DNA of 64,000 nucleotides from WHSV01 sp050693895 (GTDB taxonomy: Bacteria; Actinomycetota; CADDZG01; WHSQ01): positions 13,994 through 77,993 of the forward strand of contig JBOGWS010000104.1 in NCBI GenBank assembly GCA_050693895.1. Reading direction: 5' to 3'. Positions 31,608-40,893 of this stretch are shown here, piece by piece. Within the stretch, counting starts at the first letter, position 1. Each line of letters begins with the position of its first letter. The notes below the pieces were generated by a model. That model was not told where the DNA came from and searched no databases. It saw only the letters and a program-made list of their open reading frames with translations. The translations under genes and the position numbers were made by a program.

Positions 31608-34600
31608 CTATCTGCGCTCGAGCGCCCTCAGCCAAGCATTGAGGGCCCCGTCGGGGACCTCGATGGTTTCGGTCGCGAGGTTCGAGGTGTCTGCGGGGGC
31701 CTCGAGGTGCAGCTCCGAGGCGAGAACCTCGGAGGCGATGTACTCGGAATGTGTGGCCAGCGCCCGCTCGAGGCCGGGCTGCTCCGCTGCCAGCCACAGC
31801 TCGATGCGGTCCTCGACCTCGAGACCGGTCGACTTCCGGAGATCCTGTACCGCACGCACCACCTCACGGGCGACGCCCTCGTCGGTGAGTTCCTCGTCGA
31901 GGTCGAGATCCAGAGCTACTCCGTGCGGACCGTCCTGCGCAAGCGAGAAGCCCTCCCGGCCGTCCACGCGGATATCGAGGTCGTCCGCTGTCAGCTCCAC
32001 GTCGGTGTCCCCAAGCGACAGCATGGCGACCCGCCCCGACTCGATGTCGCGCACCAGAGCGTGCCCGTCCGCGCCTGCAAGGGCTTTGGCGATCTCGCCG
32101 ACCCGCTTGCCGTAGCGGGGACCGAGCGACTTGAAGTTCGGCTTCACCGTGTAGTCGACGAGCTCTTCGAGCCCGCTCGCCACCTCGACCGATTTGACGT
32201 TGAGCTCCTCGGCGATCAACCAACGGAGGTCCGCCAATTGGTCGACCTCGCCCGATGGAAGCACGACGAGAGCGCGCGCGAGAGGCTGGCGGACGCGAAC
32301 CTTGGCGTCGGTGCGCGCGGCGCGGCCCAACGTCGTGATCTTTCGGGCGAGAGCCATACGTTCTCTAAGCTCGTCATTCCGGCGAGCATCGTTCGGCTCG
32401 GGCCAGCGCGCGAGGTGAACGGAGTCGGGGGCCGTGTCGTCGAGCAACGTCAAATTCGTGTGGATCTCGTCGGCGACGAATGGAGTGAAGGGGGCGCTCA
32501 GGCGCGCCACCGTCGTCAGACATTCCCACAGAGTGAGGAACGCAGCAGCGGTGTCGGGCTCACCCGATTCACTCGCGCTCGTGTTCCAGAATCGCCGGCG
32601 ACTGCGACGGACGAACCAATTGCTCAGATCGTCGACAAAACGCTCGATCCGCCGGCCGCTTCGTGTGGGATCGAACTTATCGAGAGCTTCGGTGACCACG
32701 CGAACTGTGTCGTCGAGCTCGGCGAGAACCCATCTATCCATCTCCGAACGATCGGTGTCGCCGATGTCGAGATCGGTTGGATCGAAGTCCTCGAGCGACG
32801 CATAGGTGACCCAGAAGGAGTAGGTGTTCCACAGCGTCATCAGGTGTTTGCGAAGAGACTCCTGGATCATGTGCACGCCGATTCGGCGCGCCTGCCAGGG
32901 GCTCCCTCCCGTTAGCAGCAGCCAGCGCGTTGCGTCGGCGCCGAACTCGTTTATCGGAACCCAGGGATCGACGACGTTGCCGAGCGACTTCGACATCTTG
33001 CGCCCCTCGGTGTCGACGAGCAGGCCAAGGCAGACGACGTTTTCGTACGAGCTCCGGCCTTCGAGCATCGTTCCGATCGCCAGCAGGGAGTAGAACCAGC
33101 CGCGCGTCTGATCGATGGCCTCGCTGATGAAGTCTGCCGGGAAGCGCCGCTCGAACACCTCACGGTTCTCGAACGGGTAGTGCCACTGGGCGAACGGCAT
33201 CGAGCCCGAGTCGAACCAGACGTCGATGACGCTCGTCACGCGTGTCGAGCGCTTGCGGCACTCGGGGCAGTCGAACGTGATGCGGTCGACGAACGGCCGG
33301 TGCGGGTCGAGCTTCGAGTGGTCCTCGCCGGTGAGCTCCGACAACTCGGCCCGGGAGCCGACGCACACAGCGTGCCCGTCCTCGCAACGCCAGATCGGGA
33401 GCGGAGTCCCCCAATAACGATCCCGGCTCAGGCTCCAGTCGACGTTGTTGGCGAGCCAGTCCCCGAAGCGGCCGTACTTGATGGTGGGGGGTTGCCAGTT
33501 GACCTCTTCGTTACTTGCGAAGAGTTGATCGCGCAACTGCGAAGTGCGGATGTACCAGTCGCGGCGCGCGTAGTACATGAGCGGAGTGCCGCACCGCCAA
33601 CAGTGCGGATACGAGTGCTCGTAGAGTTCGCTGTGGAAGAGGACCCCGCGTTCGCGCATGTCGGAGACGATGTGTTCGTCGGCGTCCTTGAACCACATCC
33701 CGGCGAATCTCCCCGCCTCGCCGACGACGTGGCCGGTCGAGTCGATCATCTGGACGACCGGCAGTCCGTCGCGACGAGCGACCAGCATGTCGTCCTCTCC
33801 GTACGGTGCGAGGTGGACGATTCCGGTCCCCTCTTCGGTCGTGACGAAGTCGCCCGGCCGCACCGTGTGCCCGACCTCGCCGCTCTCGACGAAGTCGAAC
33901 GGCGGTATGTAGCGCCGTCCCACGAGCTCGGCTCCTCGCATCGCCTCGATGATCTCGACGCCCTCGCCGAGAAGCGGCTCGACGCGGTCGCGCGCCAAGA
34001 TCAGCGACCTACCGTCGTCGTCCGGATCGGGGACGCGCGCGTAGATGATGTCCTCACCCACAGCGGCCGCCATGTTCGCAAGCAGTGTCCAGGGCGTGGT
34101 CGTCCACACGAGCAGCGCGGTGGTGGACTCATCGACGAGAGGGAGTCGCACGTACACGGATGGATCCGTGACGGTCTGGTAGCTGCCGGCGTAGTGCTGC
34201 TCGTGACTCGAGAGCGAGGTTCCGCAGCGGGGGCAGTAGGGGACGACCTTGAAGTCCTCCTCGAGGAGGTGCTTGTCCCACAGCTGCTTGAGGATCCACC
34301 AGACGCTCTCGACGTAGTCCGGGTCCATCGTCCAATAGGCATCGTCGAAATCGAGCCAGAAGCCGATGCGGTCCGTCAATTGCTCCCACTCGTCGACATG
34401 ACGCTTGACCGACTCGCGGCAGCGCTCGACGAAGGCCTCGATGCCAACCTTCTCTGTGATCTCGCTCTTCTGGGTGATCCCGAGCTCGCGTTCGACCGCG
34501 ATCTCGACCGGAAGGCCGTGGCAGTCCCAGCCGGCCTTCCGATAGACGTAGTGACCCTTCATCGCCTGGAAGCGGCAGAAGAGATCCTTGATAGAGCGGG

Positions 34601-34817
34601 CTATGACGTGGTGGAGGCCCGGCTTGCCGTTAGCCGTAGGAGGCCCCTCGTAAAAGACCCACTCCGGCATGCCCTCTCGCTCGGTCAGCGAGCGCTGGAA
34701 GATCTTGTCTCGTTCCCAGGCCACAAGTACGCGCTCCTCCATGGCCGGGAAGTCGACCTGGGAAGAAACCGGTCTGTAGGCGCTGGCCGAGCGCTTCGCG
34801 GGCGGGGGCGACGACAT
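31608..34817 (-). CDS. ileS: Isoleucyl-tRNA synthetase, type 2-like
   Basis: 1069 residues from ATG 34817 (GTG 34835 is an alternative; neither has a clear ribosome site). The catalytic HIGH motif reads GLHH (34608-34619), the swapped form GXHH; the KMSKS loop is GRKMSKSLGN. The editing domain has VWTTTPWTLLANMA, and a DWYIRTSQLRDQL block follows. C-terminal tRNA-binding and DUF5915-like regions complete it. Size and motifs match the eukaryote-like type 2 IleRS, the group that includes mupirocin-resistant enzymes. It stands alone on the minus strand between division genes and the DksA-like gene. Confidence 0.95.
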   Translation of the reverse strand: MSSPPPAKRSASAYRPVSSQVDFPAMEERVLVAWERDKIFQRSLTEREGMPEWVFYEGPPTANGKPGLHHVIARSIKDLFCRFQAMKGHYVYRKAGWDCHGLPVEIAVERELGITQKSEITEKVGIEAFVERCRESVKRHVDEWEQLTDRIGFWLDFDDAYWTMDPDYVESVWWILKQLWDKHLLEEDFKVVPYCPRCGTSLSSHEQHYAGSYQTVTDPSVYVRLPLVDESTTALLVWTTTPWTLLANMAAAVGEDIIYARVPDPDDDGRSLILARDRVEPLLGEGVEIIEAMRGAELVGRRYIPPFDFVESGEVGHTVRPGDFVTTEEGTGIVHLAPYGEDDMLVARRDGLPVVQMIDSTGHVVGEAGRFAGMWFKDADEHIVSDMRERGVLFHSELYEHSYPHCWRCGTPLMYYARRDWYIRTSQLRDQLFASNEEVNWQPPTIKYGRFGDWLANNVDWSLSRDRYWGTPLPIWRCEDGHAVCVGSRAELSELTGEDHSKLDPHRPFVDRITFDCPECRKRSTRVTSVIDVWFDSGSMPFAQWHYPFENREVFERRFPADFISEAIDQTRGWFYSLLAIGTMLEGRSSYENVVCLGLLVDTEGRKMSKSLGNVVDPWVPINEFGADATRWLLLTGGSPWQARRIGVHMIQESLRKHLMTLWNTYSFWVTYASLEDFDPTDLDIGDTDRSEMDRWVLAELDDTVRVVTEALDKFDPTRSGRRIERFVDDLSNWFVRRSRRRFWNTSASESGEPDTAAAFLTLWECLTTVARLSAPFTPFVADEIHTNLTLLDDTAPDSVHLARWPEPNDARRNDELRERMALARKITTLGRAARTDAKVRVRQPLARALVVLPSGEVDQLADLRWLIAEELNVKSVEVASGLEELVDYTVKPNFKSLGPRYGKRVGEIAKALAGADGHALVRDIESGRVAMLSLGDTDVELTADDLDIRVDGREGFSLAQDGPHGVALDLDLDEELTDEGVAREVVRAVQDLRKSTGLEVEDRIELWLAAEQPGLERALATHSEYIASEVLASELHLEAPADTSNLATETIEVPDGALNAWLRALERR

Positions 34818-34840
34818 GGCCCAAGGGTAGGACACATGTT

Positions 34841-34895
34841 GTTGTTCTGGCGCGATCGTCGAGACGATCGCTGGTTGTTCTGGCGCGATCGCTGG
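34841..34895. repeat. Direct repeat with embedded 20-base palindrome upstream of the dksA-like gene
   Basis: GTTGTTCTGGCGCGATCG occurs at 34841-34858 and again, shortened at its 5' end, at 34874-34890. Between them lies GCGATCGTCGAGACGATCGC (34852-34871), the exact complement of the palindrome at 11613. It is in the divergent ileS/dksA-like gap. Confidence 0.7.
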
Positions 34896-34949
34896 TCCCG
34901 ACTCGGGCGCGTGCTTGCGCGATTGTGCTTGTGTTATCGTCCCGCGGCC

Positions 34950-35813
34950 ATGGCGCCCGCAAAGAAGACATCAGGCAGAAACAAGACGCCCGCGGCCCGC
35001 AAGAAGACGCCGGCCAAGAAGACGCCGGCCAGGAAGACGCCGGCCAAAAACACCGTCAAGAAGACGGCCGCCAAGAAGACTTCCAAGAAGTCGACCGCGG
35101 CCCGCAAGAGGACGACCGCTAAGAAAACCGCCAAGACGTCGCCGGCCAAGAAAACGGCCAAGAAGACGACAACCAATAAGGCCGCCAAGAAAACCGTCAA
35201 GAAGACGGCGAAGAAGTCCTCGAAGAGAGCGGCCACGAAGACCTCGAAGAAGAGGCCCACCAATAAGCCCACCGTCCGGAAACCGAGCGGCCGAAGCACC
35301 GGGAAGACAAGCGCTCGCGGGGGGGTTGCAAAGAAATCGACATCCCGCACGTCACGGAGTAGTCCGCGGGGCGGGCTCGGCCGGACCGCAGGAGAGAAAG
35401 TGGGAACGAAGACGACCAAGCCCCGCGCGAGGGCCGTGAAATTCGACAAGAAGCAACTTGCCCAGATCCGCGAGCAACTCGAGGGCGAGCGCGGCAACCT
35501 CGTGACTCAACTCGAGGAGCTGACGGCAGACTCGTTCGACGGAACGCAGTCCGACATGACGGGTGAGGTCGGGCTCGACGACGACTTCGCCGACGCGGGC
35601 TCTGCGACCTTCGAGCGGGAGCGCGACCTTTCGATACAGAACAACGTCCGTGACCTCATCGATCAGATGAGCCGCGCCATCCAGCGCATCGACGATGGCA
35701 ACTACGGAACCTGCGAACGTTGCGGCAACCCGATCGAGGCGGCGAGGCTCAAGGCTCTTCCGCACGCCCTGCTGTGCATGGATTGCAAGAGACGCGAAGA
35801 GCGGGCGCGCTAA
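34950..35813 (+). CDS. DksA/TraR-type zinc-finger protein with histone-H1-like Lys/Ala tail
   Basis: 287 residues. The first 150 are built from KKTPAKKT-like repeats resembling the C-terminal tail of histone H1 and would bind DNA or RNA non-specifically. The C-terminal 120 residues have a coiled coil with acidic patch and a four-Cys zinc finger (CERCGNPI ... CMDCKRREE) typical of DksA/TraR proteins, which bind the RNA polymerase secondary channel. ATG 34950 has TTATCGT only about 10 bases upstream, so the mRNA may be leaderless. A GC element (35366-35390) links the two halves. The very long open frame upstream of 34950 is an ileS shadow. Confidence 0.85.
   Translation: MAPAKKTSGRNKTPAARKKTPAKKTPARKTPAKNTVKKTAAKKTSKKSTAARKRTTAKKTAKTSPAKKTAKKTTTNKAAKKTVKKTAKKSSKRAATKTSKKRPTNKPTVRKPSGRSTGKTSARGGVAKKSTSRTSRSSPRGGLGRTAGEKVGTKTTKPRARAVKFDKKQLAQIREQLEGERGNLVTQLEELTADSFDGTQSDMTGEVGLDDDFADAGSATFERERDLSIQNNVRDLIDQMSRAIQRIDDGNYGTCERCGNPIEAARLKALPHALLCMDCKRREERAR
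35366..35390 (+). repeat. GC hairpin element, single copy in the dksA-like gene, third frame
   Basis: Subfamily A core with an A-rich tail (GGAGAGAAAG). Read as PRGGLGRTAG, the third sense frame seen in this window, at the junction of the Lys/Ala tail and the zinc-finger domain. Confidence 0.9.
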
Positions 35814-36295
35814 GCCTGTACGTCGCCCTGCTGATCACGGCCACCGTGATCGTGGTGGTCGACCAGTTGACCAAGTCGTTCGCGCTGGCCAACCTCGCCG
35901 ACGGCCCCATCGATGTGATCGAAGGCGTCCTCACCCTGCGGCTCACCTACAATCCCGGAGGCGCGTTCGGCGTCCTGCAGGGCGTCCCGAACTTCTTTCT
36001 CATTGCCACCGTCGTCATCGTCGTCTTCATCCTGTACTGGGCGCGCACGGTCGAGTCCGCGGGCTGGGCCATCCCTCTGGGCCTCGTGCTCGGCGGCGGT
36101 CTGGGCAATCTGTTCGACCGGATTTTTCGCGACACCGGCGGACAAGTCATCGACTTCGTCGACCTTCAGGTGTGGCCGGTCTTCAACGTCGCGGACTCCG
36201 CCATCACCATCGGCGTCCTGGCGCTGCTCGTCATGAGCTTCCGAGCCGAGCGCAGGACCGACGACACCGACGATCGAGGAGATCGAGGCAGGTGA
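35774..36295 (+). CDS. lspA: Lipoprotein signal peptidase (signal peptidase II)
   Basis: About 173 residues with four membrane helices. Recognised by VVDQLTKSFA, NPGGAFGVL, GGGLGNLFDRIFR, VIDFVD (first catalytic Asp) and FNVADSAIT (second catalytic Asp). It removes signal peptides of lipoproteins such as the one at 59673. The start is unsure: GTG 35774 and TTG 35783 both overlap the end of the dksA-like gene. It overlaps rluD by four bases. Confidence 0.93.
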   Translation: MHGLQETRRAGALSLYVALLITATVIVVVDQLTKSFALANLADGPIDVIEGVLTLRLTYNPGGAFGVLQGVPNFFLIATVVIVVFILYWARTVESAGWAIPLGLVLGGGLGNLFDRIFRDTGGQVIDFVDLQVWPVFNVADSAITIGVLALLVMSFRAERRTDDTDDRGDRGR

Positions 36296-37212
36296 TCCGG
36301 TTCTCGCCCGGTGACAGCGAGGTGGGGGAGCGAGTGGACATCGTCCTGGCGCGCAGGGCGGGGGTGACGCGCACTCTCGCCCAGCGGGCGCTGCGCTCGG
36401 GAGGGGTTCTGGTGGCTGGAGCCGAGGTTCGCCCGAGCCACCGACTCGAGGAGGGGCAGGTCGTAGAGGGCAGCGTCCCCGAACCCTCCATCGCCGCACC
36501 TCAGGCGGAGGACATACCGATCGACGTGCGTTACTCGGACGACCGGGTCATGGTGGTCAGCAAGCCGGCGGGGCTCGTCACGCATCCGGCTCACGGGCAC
36601 GAGGGCGGCACGCTCGTGAACGCACTCCTGGCACTGGGCGAGCCGCTGGCGGCGGCCTCCTCGTCCCGGCCTGGGATCGTTCACCGGTTGGACAAGGACA
36701 CATCGGGATTATTGCTCGTTGCGAAGGACGACGAGGCGCGCGAGTTCCTGGTCGACGCGCTCAAGCGACGAGAGGTTGAACGCACCTATCTGGCCCTCGT
36801 GAGGGCTCCGATGCCCGCGGCGAGCGGGACGGTCGACGCCCCTATCGGACGGCATCCCAGCCGACGTTGGGCGATGTCGGTGCTACCCGGGGGGAGGGCC
36901 GCCGTGACGCACTACAAGGTGCTCCACGACAACGGCGAGGTCGCCCTGCTCGAGGTCAAGCTGGAGACGGGGCGCACCCATCAGATCCGCGTGCACCTGA
37001 GCCACCTCGGCCGCCCGGTGCTCGGTGACGGAACCTACGGGGGTCGATCGGAGCTTTCGGCCAGGCTCGGCCTCAACCGCCCCTTCCTGCACGCCGTCCG
37101 GCTGGCCTGGCCACATCCCTCCGACGGCCGAAGGGTCGAGGTCGGCGACAAGCTGCCCGCCGATCTCGTTGAGGTCCTCGCCGCCTCCGGAGTGCCGGAG
37201 CCCGGCCTCTAG
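36292..37212 (+). CDS. rluD: RluD-type 23S rRNA pseudouridine synthase
   Basis: 306 residues. N-terminal S4 RNA-binding domain (RVDIVLARRAGVTRTLAQRALRSG in part), then the RluA-family catalytic domain with HRLDKDTSGLLLVAK (catalytic Asp) and VKLETGRTHQIRVHLSHLG in part. GTG 36292 overlaps the lspA stop. The lspA-rluD pair is common across bacteria. A hairpin follows. Confidence 0.94.
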   Translation: MIRFSPGDSEVGERVDIVLARRAGVTRTLAQRALRSGGVLVAGAEVRPSHRLEEGQVVEGSVPEPSIAAPQAEDIPIDVRYSDDRVMVVSKPAGLVTHPAHGHEGGTLVNALLALGEPLAAASSSRPGIVHRLDKDTSGLLLVAKDDEAREFLVDALKRREVERTYLALVRAPMPAASGTVDAPIGRHPSRRWAMSVLPGGRAAVTHYKVLHDNGEVALLEVKLETGRTHQIRVHLSHLGRPVLGDGTYGGRSELSARLGLNRPFLHAVRLAWPHPSDGRRVEVGDKLPADLVEVLAASGVPEPGL

Positions 37213-37241
37213 GCATCGCCTTACGGGCGGACAAGTCTTTA

Positions 37242-37260
37242 GGCGGGGAAATCCCCCGCC
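37242..37260 (+). terminator. Hairpin after rluD
   Basis: GGCGGGG (37242-37248) pairs with CCCCGCC (37254-37260), 30 bases past the stop. No long T run. Confidence 0.5.
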
Positions 37261-37340
37261 TATCCACAGCTTCCCCGCCTTGTTATGCCCAAGGCCGAGC
37301 CGTCACGCTAGCGATCCGCGCGGGAAAAGGCAGATGAATC

Positions 37341-37369
37341 TTGAAGGGCGGGGCGTGAGGTCGTAGGTT
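37341..37369 (+). promoter_or_regulatory. Possible dnaE1 promoter with adjacent inverted repeat
   Basis: TTGAAG (37341), 17 bases, TAGGTT (37364-37369). A short palindrome TTACACCGATGTAA (37373-37386) lies at the expected start of transcription and could be an operator. Confidence 0.35.
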
Positions 37370-37453
37370 GGGTTACACCGATGTAATTCGTGCCTTGCGG
37401 CGCGACGAGACAAAGTCCGGACGACCCAACCGAGAGGCGAGGGTGCTGTAGCT

Positions 37454-40400
37454 GTGAGTTTCGTTCATCTTCACGCTCATACGGAGTACTCCATGCTCGA
37501 CGGGGCAAGCCGTATCGGTGAGATGTTCGAGGCGGTCGCCAACTACGACATGCCCGCCTGCGCGATCACCGACCACGGGGTGATGTACGGCGCCCTGGAT
37601 TTCTACAAGACGGGGGTCAAGTCGGGCGTCAAGCCAATCATCGGGATGGAGGGGTACCTCTTCGGGGGCGACCGGCGCGAGAAGCCGGCCCAGCGGGAAA
37701 ACTCGTCCAACACCTATCACCTAACCCTCCTGGCGGCCGACAACACCGGCTACCACAACCTCGTCAAGATCTCTTCCAAGGCGTGGCTCGAGGGCTTCCA
37801 CTACTGGCCACGCTCGGACTGGGAGATCCTTTCGATGTACTCCGAGGGCCTGATCTGTCTCTCGGGATGCCTGAGCGCCCAGATCCCCAAGGCGATCGTT
37901 GGGGGCGATACCGCCAAGGCAAAGACCTACATCGGGAAGTACAAGGAGCTCTTCGGAGATCGCTTCTACATCGAGTTGCAGGACCACGGATTGGCCGAGC
38001 AGGCCCCCCTCAACGACGAGCTCGTCAGGCTCGCCAAGGAGTTCGGTCTCGATTGGGTGTGCACGAACGATAGTCACTACACGCACAAGGAAGATTCGAT
38101 CGGGCACGACGCCCTGCTCTGCATCAACACGGGCTCGGTCCTCAGCGATCCCGACCGCTTCAAGTTCGACTCCGACGAGTTCTATGTTAAGTCTCCCGAG
38201 GAAATGGCGCAGCGCTTCGCCCGCTGGCCGGGCGCGTGCGAGACCACGCTCGAGGCCGCCGACCGCTGCAACGTCGACATCGAGTTCGGAAACCTGCTCC
38301 TGCCGCACTACGAGGTCCCCGCCGGTCACTCGCTCGACACCTATCTGCGTGAACGCACTTTCGAGGGCATCACCAGGCGTTACGGCGAGGTCGGGCCCGA
38401 CACCCGCGAGCGCGCTGACTACGAGCTTGGCGTGATCGAGAAGATGGGTTTCGCCGGCTACTTTCTCGTCGTCCAGGACTTCGTCAACTGGGCGAAGGAC
38501 AGCGGAATCAGGGTGGGGCCGGGACGCGGGAGCGCAGCCGGCTCGATCGTCAGCTATGCGATCGGGATCACCGAGCTCGACCCGCTCCGCTACGACCTGA
38601 TGTTCGAGCGTTTCCTCAATCCCGAGCGCGTGGCCATGCCCGACATCGACATCGACTTCGACGACCGCAGACGGGGCGACGTCGTTCGTTACGTGCAGGA
38701 CAAGTACGGAAGCGACCACGTCGCTCAGATCGTGACCTACGGCACCATCAAGGGAAAGCAAGCGATCCGGGACGCCGCGCGGGTGCTCGGTCATCCCTAT
38801 GCCGAGGGCGACAAGCTGTGCAAGGTTTACCCCCCGCTCATCATGGGTCGGGACGGGGGGCTTACCAAGGCGCTGGACACGACTCACGAGCTGAGGGAGT
38901 TCTACGACTCGGGCGGAGCAAGCAAGGAGATCATCGACACCGCGCTCAAGGTCGAGAACCTGAAGCGCTCGGCCGGAATCCACGCGGCGGGGGTCGTCAT
39001 AGGGCCGAACCCCTTGATCGAACACATCCCTCTCAAGCGCGGCGAGCATGGCGAGGTCGTAACCCAGTACGACATGCGCCTCGTGGAAGAACTGGGCCTT
39101 TTGAAGATGGACTTCCTCGGGTTGCGGAACCTCACGGTCATCGAACTGACGAGGGACTACATCAAGGCCAACCGCGGAGTCGACGTCGAAGTGGACTCGC
39201 TCGACCTCGCCGATCCCAAGGTTTACGAAATGCTGAGGCGGGGCGACGCGGACGGTGTCTTCCAACTCGAGTCCGACGGCATGAGGCGGCTGCTGGTGCA
39301 GCTCAAACCGGATCGCTTCGAGCAGATCATGGCTCTTATTGCCCTCTACCGCCCGGGACCGATGGAGCAGATCCCCGCGTACATCGAGCGCAAGAACGAC
39401 GCGAGCAGGATCAGCTACCTCGACCCCGCGCTCGAGGACATCACCACGGAGACCTACGGGATTCTCGTTTATCAGGAGCAGATCGTCCTGATGCTCCAGA
39501 AACTCGCGGGGTACACCGCGGGTCGAGCGGACGTCGTCAGGAAAGCCATCGGGAAGAAGAACCGCGAGATGATGGCTGCCGAGCAACCCGTGTTCATCGA
39601 GGGCTGCGTCAAGTCGGGGCTGACCGAGGCCAAGGCCAAGGACCTCTGGGCGCTGATCCAACCGTTCGCCGACTACTCGTTCAACCGCGCGCATTCGGCG
39701 TGCTACGCGTACGTCGCGTACCAGACCGCGTGGCTCAAGGCCAACTATCCGGTCGAGTACATGGCCGCGTTGCTGACCTCGGTCAAGGACCGCAAGGACG
39801 ACAAGCCCAAGTACCTCTCCATGGCGCGCAAGCGCGGGATCGACGTTCTGATTCCGGACGTCAACTCTTCGGACATCGACTTCACTCCGGTCGGGGAGTC
39901 GATCCGCTTCGGGCTCTCGGCGGTGCGCGGGGTGGGAGAGGCGGTCGTCAGCAGGATAGTCGAGGCGCGCAAGGCCAAGGGCGACTTCATTTCGTTTCAC
40001 GACTTCTGTCGCAAGGTGGACTACGCGTGCCTCAACAAGAAGACCGTCGAATCTTTGATCAAGGCCGGCGCGTTCGAGTCGCTGCACTCGACCGGCCGGC
40101 CGCACACGCGCAAGGGCTTGCTCGATTGCTTCGAGCTGATTCTCGGCGAGATCATCGACACGAGAAAGAAAGAGGACGCGGGCCAGCACTCATTGTTCGG
40201 CGCGGTCAATCTGGGCGACTCGGTCGTACAGGATGCCCCGATTTCGATGGAGGAGTTTCCGAAGCGGACCTTCCTTGCGCTGGAGAAGGAGGCGCTCGGT
40301 CTCTACGTGAGCGACCACCCTCTGCTCGGGGTCGAGGGCCTACTGGCGCGCATGACGGACTGTTCGTTGACGTCGCTCGGTGAACGCAAGGCGGGCGAGA

Positions 40401-40891
40401 TCGTCAACGTCGGCGGTCTCGTGGCAGGTATCCGTAAGCGCGTCACCAAGAACGGGTCCGTGATGGTTCTGTTGGACTTCGAAGACGTTTCGGGGGCGGT
40501 CGTCGAAGTCGTGGTTTTCGCGCGCGCTGCCGAACAGTTCGCCGCGTTGATCGGTCCAGACGAGACCCTTCTCATTCGCGGCCGCGTGGACTTCGACGCG
40601 CGCGACGACTCGGTCAAGCTCATCGCGATGGAGATCACGAAGCCGAACCTCGAGGACCGGCCCCTGGTCATCAACCTCACTGCCGAAGCCTGCACTGCGG
40701 GAGTCGTGAGCCAGCTCAAAGATGTGTTGAGCTCGCATCCCGGTTCGACCCAGGTATTCCTCGAGCTGGCTGCGAGCCGGCAGCGCAAGACGGTTCTGCG
40801 GCTCGGCAGCGAGTTCTGGGTCGACTCGTCCAACGGCCTCGCGGCCGAGCTCAAGGTGCTGCTCGGAACCGACGCGCTCATCTCCCTGTAG
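37454..40891 (+). CDS. dnaE1: Replicative DNA polymerase III alpha subunit DnaE1
   Basis: 1145 residues. Complete PHP domain (FVHLHAHTEYSMLDGASRI in part, HGVMYG, LSGCLSAQI, TNDSHY), whose His/Asp set looks intact, so proofreading by the PHP site is plausible. The palm has PDIDIDFDDRRRGDVV with the catalytic aspartates; the fingers, helix-hairpin-helix and OB parts follow. The GTG 37454 opens the conserved MSFVHLHAH block. It follows its own gap of 241 bases after rluD. Confidence 0.97.
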   Translation: MSFVHLHAHTEYSMLDGASRIGEMFEAVANYDMPACAITDHGVMYGALDFYKTGVKSGVKPIIGMEGYLFGGDRREKPAQRENSSNTYHLTLLAADNTGYHNLVKISSKAWLEGFHYWPRSDWEILSMYSEGLICLSGCLSAQIPKAIVGGDTAKAKTYIGKYKELFGDRFYIELQDHGLAEQAPLNDELVRLAKEFGLDWVCTNDSHYTHKEDSIGHDALLCINTGSVLSDPDRFKFDSDEFYVKSPEEMAQRFARWPGACETTLEAADRCNVDIEFGNLLLPHYEVPAGHSLDTYLRERTFEGITRRYGEVGPDTRERADYELGVIEKMGFAGYFLVVQDFVNWAKDSGIRVGPGRGSAAGSIVSYAIGITELDPLRYDLMFERFLNPERVAMPDIDIDFDDRRRGDVVRYVQDKYGSDHVAQIVTYGTIKGKQAIRDAARVLGHPYAEGDKLCKVYPPLIMGRDGGLTKALDTTHELREFYDSGGASKEIIDTALKVENLKRSAGIHAAGVVIGPNPLIEHIPLKRGEHGEVVTQYDMRLVEELGLLKMDFLGLRNLTVIELTRDYIKANRGVDVEVDSLDLADPKVYEMLRRGDADGVFQLESDGMRRLLVQLKPDRFEQIMALIALYRPGPMEQIPAYIERKNDASRISYLDPALEDITTETYGILVYQEQIVLMLQKLAGYTAGRADVVRKAIGKKNREMMAAEQPVFIEGCVKSGLTEAKAKDLWALIQPFADYSFNRAHSACYAYVAYQTAWLKANYPVEYMAALLTSVKDRKDDKPKYLSMARKRGIDVLIPDVNSSDIDFTPVGESIRFGLSAVRGVGEAVVSRIVEARKAKGDFISFHDFCRKVDYACLNKKTVESLIKAGAFESLHSTGRPHTRKGLLDCFELILGEIIDTRKKEDAGQHSLFGAVNLGDSVVQDAPISMEEFPKRTFLALEKEALGLYVSDHPLLGVEGLLARMTDCSLTSLGERKAGEIVNVGGLVAGIRKRVTKNGSVMVLLDFEDVSGAVVEVVVFARAAEQFAALIGPDETLLIRGRVDFDARDDSVKLIAMEITKPNLEDRPLVINLTAEACTAGVVSQLKDVLSSHPGSTQVFLELAASRQRKTVLRLGSEFWVDSSNGLAAELKVLLGTDALISL

Positions 40892-40893
40892 GG

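Noticed and set aside
33180..34949. Very long rightward coding frame opposite ileS
   Set aside because: It mirrors ileS codons; only the part from 34950 has the DksA-like domains.
34950..35340. Lys/Ala repeats of the DksA-like gene as part of the GC element family
   Set aside because: Codon pattern AAGAAGAC/GCC is low-complexity coding for an H1-like tail and shares no block with the element.
37259..37268. DnaA box (CTATCCACA) and replication origin
   Set aside because: A single imperfect box; no AT-rich region, dnaA or dnaN nearby.
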